Shown here: positions 13,796 to 19,075 of the stretch, piece by piece
Layout of the letters: the number at the start of each line of letters is the position of its first letter
Numbering within the stretch: position 1 is the first letter of the stretch
Assembly (NCBI GenBank): GCA_043757205.1
Contig: JAYVPU010000215.1
Location: 1-19,075, forward strand
Length of the DNA: 19,075 bases
Reading direction: 5' to 3'
Origin: CANCDA01 sp043757205
Lineage (GTDB): Bacteria; Pseudomonadota; Gammaproteobacteria; Burkholderiales; Burkholderiaceae_C
Position numbers and translations under genes: made by a program
Notes under the pieces: model-generated
Database searches by the model: none
Told to the model about the DNA's origin: nothing
What the model saw: only the letters and a program-made list of their open reading frames with translations

Positions 13796-15072
13796 ATCGC
13801 CGACCGTGTTGGGAAACCAAGCCGCATCTATCGTCGGGCCGGGGTAGGCCACGCCATAGTCCACCAGACTCTCCAGCTCTTTGGCGGTGGGCAAGCGCCA
13901 ATCTGCTGCACCGCACAGGGTGGCCGTGTTGACGGCGTTTTTAAAGCCCACGCTGTTGGTGGCGGCGTCAATTTGCGCCTGGATGGGGGTGGGGTTGGTG
14001 CCTGTGGCCCACTGGTCTGATGCCGTGCTGTCCACATTGGTATAGGTCTTGGCCTTGTCGCGCAGGCCGCCGTCGTTGGTTTTGACTTCCCAGATCAGGC
14101 CGGTAAGGTTGTCTTTGACACATGCCCAGCTGGTGGCGCTGGCGGCCAGGGTTTGGCCGGTGGCGCTGATTTTGGTGTAAGTGAAGCCGAGCTTGCCGTC
14201 CGCAGCGCTGTTGGTGGCGGGGGTGGCGTCGCGGCCCGCCATGCCGTCTTGTGCGGGGTTGAGGGCAATGGCGGCGGCGCTGGTGCAGCTGAGCAGCACG
14301 TTGCTGCCGGCCTGGTAGCACTGGCTGGCGGTGATGCCGGTGTCGTTCAACAGGCCGCCGTTGATGAGTTGGGCCAGCAAGGCGTCCAGGCTCAGGCCGT
14401 TGGCAGCCAGGCGCAGGGCGAGTTGGTCGAGCAAGTGGTCATGGGCATCGGGGCTGGCGGCCACAAAGACGGTGGTGGCGGGTGCGGCCAGGGCGTTGAG
14501 CGTGGTGGTGGCCGCGGCGTCTAGCCCGAGCGTCAAGAGTCTGGCTTTGACTTGGGCCCAAGCGGTGGCTGCGGCGGTGGAGGTGTAGACCCCTGGGGCG
14601 CTGTGGCTGGCCAGCCAGGCGGCGACCCCATCGGTGCGGCTGGTGTTGGCCCCTGTGATGGCCCATTGCAGGGTGGTGAGCGGAGTGAGGTTGGCGGTGC
14701 CCGCTTGCAGCACCAGGGTTTGCAGGCTGAGTGCGGTGGCAGGGGCCACGGTTTGCGCTTGCAACACGCAGGGGAAGGTGGCGTCTGCGGGCAAGCTCAG
14801 GGTGTAGGCCTCTTGAGAAGTGCTGGTGACTTGGGCGCTGCCGTTGACGCACTGGGCGCTGATGTTGGCCGCCGCCAAGGGCTGGCCAGTGGCGGCCACG
14901 CCGGAGATGACGACGGTGCTGGGGGCTGCGGGGGGAGCGGTAGTGCTTACGGTTGTCGTACCGCCGCCGCAGGCACTAAGCGCTGCTAGGACGCAGCAGC
15001 CAGCAGCCAGCTGCCAGCTGCCAGCTGCCAGCTGCCAAAAATTGTTGAGCCTAGCCCTGCAAAGTTCCGCAT
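13664..15072 (-). CDS. DGR target 1: DUF1566 lipoprotein, start out of frame across a 7-bp repeat
   Basis: The main reading frame gives a large surface-type protein: Ala/Thr-rich repeats of carboxypeptidase-regulatory type near the N-terminus (GVAATGQPLAAANISAQC). A helical middle follows, and then the DUF1566 domain with TGLIWEVKTNDGGLRD, WRLPTAKELESLVDYG, AFWSSSPYVG and the ending LPVRLVRAGQ. The last 43 codons are VR1. Upstream in the same frame lies a lipobox, VLAALSAC followed by GGG, but no ATG, GTG or TTG. A good start exists at 15072 (AAGGGAG, then ATG, MRNFAGLGSTIF), but with the four 7-bp units present it runs into TAG before the lipobox. One more unit would join it in frame to give a complete lipoprotein signal peptide. 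The only canonical in-frame start is a GTG at 14899, without signal or ribosome binding site. Treat as phase-off or frameshifted. Confidence 0.8.
15007..15034. repeat. 7-bp tandem repeat in the signal-peptide region of DGR target 1
   Basis: Four perfect units of CCAGCTG (plus strand) run from 15007 to 15034. A diverged unit CCAGCAG at 15000-15006 and a further weak one lie before them. Because seven is not a multiple of three, each gain or loss changes the frame between the ATG at 15072 and the lipobox. Confidence 0.93.
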
Positions 15073-15169
15073 CTTCACTCCCTTTTTTACAAATTATTGC
15101 CGGGCGACTCTATCACGGGCTTGGGGCAGCCACCCTGAGCCAACACTGAGCCGACCACGGCAAGGGTGC

Positions 15170-16252
15170 TCAACTCGTAGGCAGCAAGCTGTCCAGCGGC
15201 CAACGCGGCTTGACTTCGAAGCTGTAGGCCTTGGTGGCGTCTTGCACGCCCGACTGTAGGCGCATGGCAGCCGCCATGGCGATCATGGCGCCGTTGTCGG
15301 TGCACAAATGCAGTTCCGGGTAATGCACGCGCACACCCTGAGCGGCACACAGCGTGTTGAGTTGTTGGCGCAAAAGCTTGTTGGCCCCGACGCCGCCCGC
15401 CACCACCATGCGCTTGAGGCCCGAAAGCTTCAGCGCGGTGAGGGATTTTTTCACCAGCACTTCCACGATGGCCGCCTGGGTGGACGCGGCCAGGTCCGCC
15501 CGCAACTGAACAGGCCAAGCTTCGACAGGCTCAGCCTGAACGGCGGCTATTTTTTTGACTTGTGTCAAAACGGCCGTCTTCAATCCCGCAAAAGAGAAAT
15601 CCAGATTCCCGCTGTGCAGCAGCGGGCGCGGCAGCTTGAAGGCCACACCATCGCCCTGCTCGGCCAGTTTGGACAGCGCCGCGCCGCCGGGGTAATCAAT
15701 GCCCAAGAGCTTGGCCGATTTGTCAAAAGCCTCACCCGCCGCGTCGTCAATCGTCTCACCCAGAATCTCGTAGCGCCCCACGCCTTCCACCCGCATCAGT
15801 TGGGTATGACCACCCGACACCAGCAGCGCCACAAAGGGAAATTGCGGTGGGTCTGCGCTCAAAAATGGGGACAGCAAATGCCCCTCCAAATGGTGCACGC
15901 CCAGCACCGGTTTGCCCAGGGCCGCGCCCAGAGCGCAGGCCACACCCGCGCCCACCAGCAGCGCGCCCGCCAGACCGGGGCCACGGGTGAAGGCCACCAC
16001 GTCAATCTCAGTCAGCGCTCGCCCGGAGTCAGTCAACACTTTTTGGGCTAGAGGCAGCACCCGGCGGATGTGGTCGCGGCTGGCCAGCTCTGGCACCACC
16101 CCGCCATAGGCCTGGTGCATTTCAATCTGGCTGTACAGCGCGTCGGCCAGGAGCGTGGGCACTTCGTCACTACCCGATGGCACCTGAACCAGGGCGACAC
16201 CGGTTTCGTCACAAGACGACTCAATCCCCAACACCAACAAGTTTTTCAACAT
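15170..16252 (-). CDS. tsaD: tRNA N6-adenosine threonylcarbamoyltransferase TsaD
   Basis: TsaD transfers the threonylcarbamoyl group to A37 of tRNAs that read ANN codons, with TsaB and TsaE. The fold is of the ASKHA type. Visible motifs are GIESSCDETG near residue 9, the metal-binding HLEGH (H121, H125), LLVSGGHTQL near 134, GEAFDKSAKLLG near 163, DFSFAGLKT near 218, GGVGAN near 266 and CTDNGAMIA with D319. The length of 360 exceeds the E. coli protein by over 20 residues. Part of this is a segment at about residues 237-248 encoded by a palindromic repeat. The ATG at 16252 gives the normal N-terminus MLKNLLVLGIE. Its end lies 97 bases upstream of DGR target 1 on the same strand. Confidence 0.96.
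   Translation of the reverse strand: MLKNLLVLGIESSCDETGVALVQVPSGSDEVPTLLADALYSQIEMHQAYGGVVPELASRDHIRRVLPLAQKVLTDSGRALTEIDVVAFTRGPGLAGALLVGAGVACALGAALGKPVLGVHHLEGHLLSPFLSADPPQFPFVALLVSGGHTQLMRVEGVGRYEILGETIDDAAGEAFDKSAKLLGIDYPGGAALSKLAEQGDGVAFKLPRPLLHSGNLDFSFAGLKTAVLTQVKKIAAVQAEPVEAWPVQLRADLAASTQAAIVEVLVKKSLTALKLSGLKRMVVAGGVGANKLLRQQLNTLCAAQGVRVHYPELHLCTDNGAMIAMAAAMRLQSGVQDATKAYSFEVKPRWPLDSLLPTS
15518..15543. repeat. Palindromic repeat element inserted in frame in tsaD
   Basis: The sequence contains CTTCGACAGGCTCAGCCTG, with CAGGCT and AGCCTG as arms around one base. On the coding strand it gives VQAEPVEAW. This resembles a very common dispersed palindrome in proteobacterial genomes of the form TTCAGGCTGAGCCTGTCGAA, usually intergenic. 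It lies in the TsaD loop between the DFSFAGLKT helix and the next conserved helix. Confidence 0.7.
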
Positions 16253-16331
16253 AGGGGCGAGTTTAGGTGAAGCCCGTCTGGTCGGCTTTTAATCCTTCGT
16301 CAGTTGGCCCGATTTTTGCGTTACCCCATGC

Positions 16332-16979
16332 ATGGACAAAGCTTTACGCATCGTGGTCATCGCTCCTGACATGGCCTTGACCGACCCCAACGACGATCAC
16401 GCCCTGAAGCAGGCCGAGCGTTCGCGCAGCCTGCGCATCGGCTTGCTGGAGAACGGCTTTAACCTGATGGCAGTCCTGCCTCCCGACGTCTTTTTGGCCG
16501 AGCGTCTGAACCAACTCCAACCCGACATGGTGATTGTGGACGCCGAAAGTGAGGCCCGCGACGCGCTGGAGCATGTCGTCAGCGCCACCCGCGACGCACG
16601 CCGACCGATCGTGATGTTTACCAACGACAGCGACACCTCGCACGTCAAGGACGCGGTTGCCGCTGGCGTGACCGCCTACATCGTGGCCGGCCTCTCCACT
16701 GACCGCATCCGCCCGATTCTGGACGTGGCCATGGCGCGCTTCCAGCACGAACAGGCCTTGCGCCAGGAACTGGCCGACACCAAAACCGAGCTCAGCGAGC
16801 GCAGCGCCGAGCTGCAAGACCGCAAGGTGATTGACCGCGCCAAAGGCCTGCTGATGCAGCGCCAAAACCTGACCGAACAGGCCGCCTACGACAAGCTGCG
16901 CAAAACCGCCATGGACAAGGGCCTCAAAGTGGTCGAGGTCGCGCAGCGCATGCTCGACGTCGCTGAGCTGCTCACCTGA
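16332..16979 (+). CDS. nasT: ANTAR-domain response regulator, NasT-type antiterminator
   Basis: The 215-residue protein has an N-terminal receiver-like domain (residues about 5-125) and a C-terminal ANTAR RNA-binding domain (about 160-210). They are joined by a coiled linker rich in Glu and Gln. In the receiver the phosphoacceptor-like Asp is D70 (MVIVDAES) and T97 follows in MFTND. The usual Lys after strand five is replaced (AYIVAGL), as in other NasT proteins, so it may be a pseudo-receiver. The ANTAR part contains KVIDRAKGLLMQRQNLTEQAAY. In NasS-NasT systems, NasT binds dual-hairpin leaders and prevents termination in nitrate genes. A fitting leader lies directly downstream. No NasS partner is visible. 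The gene is divergent from tsaD. Confidence 0.9.
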   Translation: MDKALRIVVIAPDMALTDPNDDHALKQAERSRSLRIGLLENGFNLMAVLPPDVFLAERLNQLQPDMVIVDAESEARDALEHVVSATRDARRPIVMFTNDSDTSHVKDAVAAGVTAYIVAGLSTDRIRPILDVAMARFQHEQALRQELADTKTELSERSAELQDRKVIDRAKGLLMQRQNLTEQAAYDKLRKTAMDKGLKVVEVAQRMLDVAELLT

Positions 16980-16991
16980 GATTGGTGCAGC

Positions 16992-17006
16992 GCACAAAAC
17001 TGGTGC
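16992..17006 (+). promoter_or_regulatory. NtrC-like binding site
   Basis: GCAC-AAAACT-GGTGC matches the NtrC half-site layout GCAC-N6-GGTGC known from glnA-type enhancers. It lies about 110 bases upstream of the sigma-54 promoter, a normal enhancer distance. A single site is seen clearly; an overlapping GGTGC copy at 16984-16988 may add a second half-site. Confidence 0.6.
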
Positions 17007-17112
17007 CAAACTGGTTTTACTGCCAGTAATTTATAGAAGAATCAGCCTGCAGCCCTTTGTTTATATGCGTAAAAAGCTTCGTATTTCATAGCAAGTCAGG
17101 CGCATAAATTTC

Positions 17113-17128
17113 TGGCACGGGCCTTGCA
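17113..17128 (+). promoter_or_regulatory. Sigma-54 promoter of the nitrate transporter genes
   Basis: TGGCACGGGCCTTGCA matches the -24/-12 consensus TGGCACG-N4-TTGCA exactly, with GG at 17114-17115 and GC at 17126-17127 in the correct ten-base spacing. It lies after the nasT-like gene and before the leader hairpins, so it serves the transporter genes and not nasT. Confidence 0.92.
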
Positions 17129-17141
17129 TAAGTACTCACAA

Positions 17142-17184
17142 GACCACAGAAGGTCACTCGGCCACCCCCTTCAACGGCGAAGGG
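17142..17184 (+). promoter_or_regulatory. ANTAR-target RNA: two hexaloop hairpins
   Basis: Hairpin P1 is GACC-ACAGAA-GGTC (17142-17155). Hairpin P2 is CCCTTC-AACGGC-GAAGGG (17167-17184), which can be extended by GGCCA (17160-17164) with TGGTC (17187-17191). Both loops have six bases with A at position 1 and G at position 4. That is the dual-hexaloop motif bound by ANTAR proteins. It is followed by an intrinsic terminator. Confidence 0.88.
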
Positions 17185-17201
17185 AATGGTCACCCCAGGA
17201 C

Positions 17202-17267
17202 AAAGGCGTCCCCACGGGTTTGCTGCGCGTCGCATGACGCCCGCAAGCCCAGTGTGGACGCCTTTTT
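17202..17267 (+). terminator. Leader terminator upstream of nrtA
   Basis: A long stem pairs AAAGGCGTCC (17202-17211) with GGACGCCTTT (17256-17265). Inner pairing is GGGTTTGC with GCAAGCCC, capped by GCGTC-GCAT-GACGC. TTTTTGCTTTTTG follows. This is a strong intrinsic terminator 37 bases before the nrtA ATG. With the two hexaloop hairpins it forms a transcription attenuator, relieved by an ANTAR protein. Confidence 0.92.
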
Positions 17268-17304
17268 GCTTTTTGTTTTTTATAACTTTTCATAGGAGCT
17301 CGTC

Positions 17305-18561
17305 ATGACTGACCTTCTCGCCACCCCGCTCAGCCGCCGCGCTGTTCTGCAAACCGCCGCCGTCGGGTCCATCGCCATCAACCCGGCTTTGCGCGCCGCC
17401 GTTTACGCTGCGGGCTCGGACGCCCCAGAGAAAAAGGAAGTCAAGATCGGCTTCATCCCCCTGACCGACTGCGCCAGCGTGGTGATGGCCTCGGTGCTGG
17501 GCATCGACCAGAAATACGGCGTCAAGATCATCCCCACCAAGGAGGCTAGCTGGGCCGGTGTGCGCGACAAGCTGGTCAATGGCGAGCTGGACTTTGCCCA
17601 CGCGCTGTACGGCCTGATCTACGGCGTGCACTTGGGCATCAGCGGCCCTAAGAAAGACATGGCCGTGCTGATGACACTCAACCAAAACGGTCAGGCCATC
17701 ACACTGAGCAAAAAGATCGCCGACAAGGGCGCGGTGGACGGCGCGGGCCTGGCCAAACTGATGGCCACAGAGAAACGCGCCCCGGGTCAGGAGTTCACCT
17801 TCGCCCACACCTTCCCCACCGGCACGCACGCCATGTGGCTGTATTACTGGATGGCCGCCCACGGCATCAACCCTCTGAAAGACGCCAAGGTCATCACCGT
17901 GCCGCCGCCGCAGATGGTGGCCAACATGCGGGTGGGCAATATGGACGGCTATTGCGTGGGTGAGCCCTGGGGGCATCGCGCCATCATCGACGGCATCGGC
18001 GTCACCGCCACCACCACGCAAGACATCTGGAAAGACCACCCCGAAAAGGTGCTGGGCACCACCGCCGAGTTCGTCAGCAAATACCCCAACACGGCGCGTG
18101 CCGTGACAGCCGCCATTCTGGAAGCAGGCAAGTGGATTGACGCCGGTCTACAAAACAAGATGAAGATGGCTGAGACCATCGCCGACAAGAGCTACGTCAA
18201 CACCAGCGTGGACGCCATCAATCAGCGCATCCTGGGCCGCTACCAAAACGGCATGGGCAAGACTTGGGACGACCCCAACCACATGAAGTTCTACAACGAT
18301 GGTGCGGTGAACTTCCCCCACCTGAGCGACGGCATGTGGTTTCTGACGCAGCACAAGCGCTGGGGCTTGCTCAAGGAGCACCCGGATTACCTGAAGGTGG
18401 CCCAGCAGATCAACCAGATCGATCTCTACAAACAGGCCGCCACCGCCAGCAAGACCCCCATACCCAAGGACCTGCTGCGCAGCAGCAAATTCATGGACGG
18501 CGTGGTTTGGGACGGCAAAGACCCGAAGAAGTATGCCGACAGCTTCACGGTCAAGGCCTGA
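17305..18561 (+). CDS. nrtA: Nitrate/nitrite ABC transporter substrate-binding protein
   Basis: The 418-residue product belongs to the NrtA/NasF/CmpA/SsuA-like periplasmic binding proteins. It begins with a twin-arginine-type signal: SRRAVLQTAAVG at residues 10-21, followed by a hydrophobic stretch and a likely cleavage site near AAVYAAG. Family features are KIGFIPLTDCASVVMA at about 47-62, GELDFAHALYGLIYG near 93, FTFAHTFPTGTHAMWLYYW near 165, and VGEPWGHRAII near 215. The ligand could be nitrate, nitrite or less likely bicarbonate; the upstream leader points to nitrate. A cytoplasmic NasS sensor would lack the signal sequence, so I prefer the transporter role. TAGGAG precedes the ATG. It is followed 29 bases later by a permease gene. 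Confidence 0.9.
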   Translation: MTDLLATPLSRRAVLQTAAVGSIAINPALRAAVYAAGSDAPEKKEVKIGFIPLTDCASVVMASVLGIDQKYGVKIIPTKEASWAGVRDKLVNGELDFAHALYGLIYGVHLGISGPKKDMAVLMTLNQNGQAITLSKKIADKGAVDGAGLAKLMATEKRAPGQEFTFAHTFPTGTHAMWLYYWMAAHGINPLKDAKVITVPPPQMVANMRVGNMDGYCVGEPWGHRAIIDGIGVTATTTQDIWKDHPEKVLGTTAEFVSKYPNTARAVTAAILEAGKWIDAGLQNKMKMAETIADKSYVNTSVDAINQRILGRYQNGMGKTWDDPNHMKFYNDGAVNFPHLSDGMWFLTQHKRWGLLKEHPDYLKVAQQINQIDLYKQAATASKTPIPKDLLRSSKFMDGVVWDGKDPKKYADSFTVKA

Positions 18562-18590
18562 TCACTGCTTCAACGTCTAGGAGAAAACAC

Positions 18591-19075
18591 ATGTCCAGTG
18601 CCGTACTACAGCTGCCGTTGAAGGGAGACCTCCCTTCAACCAGCACAACATACGCTACCCATTCAATAGCTGCTCACGCAATACCTATAAGGGATTCAAT
18701 GCCAAAAGATCCTGAAACAGTGAATATTCCAGCCCCGACCCGTCCAAGCTACGACTGGCGCGGCAAGTCCCGTGACTTGGGGCTGGCCGTGCTGCCCCCG
18801 TTCCTGGGCCTGGTCCTGCTGGTCGGCGCATGGGCCCTGGTATCGGCTTTGACGGCGGGTCGCATCCCCACCCCACTGGACACCTGGACGCAGGCCGTCA
18901 CCCTGTTCAGCGACCCGTTCTACCGCAAAGGCCCGAACGACCAGGGCGTGGGCTGGAACGTGCTGATGTCGCTGGAGCGCGTGGCAGTGGGTTTCGGCCT
19001 GGCCGCGCTGGTGGGCATCCCGGCGGGCTTTGCCATCGGTCGCTTCAACTTCCTGTCGCGCATGTTCAACCCGCT
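18591..19075 (+). CDS. nrtB: Nitrate ABC transporter permease, N-terminal part (cut by window edge)
   Basis: The frame is open from the ATG at 18591 (after TAGGAG) to the window end, 161 codons. A cytoplasmic N-terminal segment is followed by a membrane helix at about residues 64-86 (LAVLPPFLGLVLLVGAWALV). Then comes PTPLDTWTQAVTLFSDPFY and the start of the binding-protein-dependent transport domain (SLERVAVGFGLAALVGIPAG). An inner membrane partner of NrtA is the obvious role. The first 36 residues are unlike the family and are encoded partly by a perfect palindrome and a dispersed repeat. A second ATG in frame at 18699, with AAGGG five bases before it, gives a more normal N-terminus. Both starts are usable by sequence. 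Confidence 0.88.
   Translation, partial: MSSAVLQLPLKGDLPSTSTTYATHSIAAHAIPIRDSMPKDPETVNIPAPTRPSYDWRGKSRDLGLAVLPPFLGLVLLVGAWALVSALTAGRIPTPLDTWTQAVTLFSDPFYRKGPNDQGVGWNVLMSLERVAVGFGLAALVGIPAGFAIGRFNFLSRMFNP
18617..18640. repeat. Perfect 11-bp-arm palindrome in the nrtB start region
   Basis: GTTGAAGGGAG (18617-18627) and its exact reverse complement CTCCCTTCAAC (18630-18640) flank a two-base centre. It lies 26 bases after the first nrtB ATG and before the second. On RNA it would fold into a stable stem with a four-base loop. A repeat-like stretch follows at 18665-18679. Confidence 0.85.

Noticed and set aside
15007..15034. CRISPR or centromere-like iterons
   Set aside because: The units are 7 bp, adjacent and without spacers; this is a simple tandem repeat.
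17167..18640. CCCTTCAAC shared by the P2 leader hairpin and the nrtB palindrome as a second ANTAR target
   Set aside because: The nrtB structure has a two- to four-base loop and no hexaloop with A1/G4, and no terminator follows; a nine-base match can occur by chance.

Overview
The window looks like part of a betaproteobacterial chromosome, probably a Comamonadaceae (Rhodoferax-like) organism. This is inferred from moderately high GC, the order qor-tpiA-secG-tRNA-Leu-nuoABCDEFG, the rpsO-pnp pair, and short dispersed palindromic repeats of a kind I associate with that family. No database search was possible.

Layout. (1) Positions 1-10,584 are core genome, all read on the minus strand: rpsO, pnp, qor, tpiA, secG, tRNA-Leu(GAG) and the first seven genes of the respiratory complex I operon, nuoA to nuoG, with nuoG cut by the window edge. 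(2) Positions 10,700-15,100, between rpsO and tsaD, form an accessory block. It holds a ParE-like toxin with a probable antitoxin, and a diversity-generating retroelement (DGR). In transcription order the DGR has a DUF1566 target lipoprotein with a variable repeat (VR), the accessory gene avd, a small four-helix-bundle gene, the C-terminal half of a DGR reverse transcriptase (RT), and a second, secreted DUF1566 target with its own VR. (3) tsaD on the minus strand closes the block and carries an in-frame palindromic-repeat insertion. (4) Positions 16,332-19,075, plus strand, form a nitrate assimilation module: an ANTAR antiterminator of the NasT type, a regulated leader, a nitrate ABC-transporter binding protein, and the start of its permease.

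The DGR is the main discovery. The two VRs align over 146 bp without gaps. They are identical for 49 bp at the 3' end, and 25 of their 27 differences fall at the first or second position of 15 codons that share their third base (C or T). That is the pattern left by adenine-directed mutagenesis from AAC/AAT codons in a common template. The template repeat itself, the N-terminal half of the RT and the avd 3' end are missing. Exactly there sits a four-helix-bundle gene flanked by 10-bp inverted repeats. The system therefore looks disabled in cis, with two frozen diversified genes. In addition, the first target has a well-placed ribosome binding site and ATG whose reading frame is disconnected from the lipoprotein by a 7-bp tandem repeat. 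One unit more would restore a full lipoprotein signal peptide, so the gene may be phase-variable.

The nitrate module shows a complete regulatory chain in sequence: an NtrC-like site, a canonical sigma-54 promoter, two hairpins with A1/G4 hexaloops (the ANTAR RNA target), and a strong intrinsic terminator before the transporter genes. The ANTAR protein encoded just upstream is the likely antiterminator.
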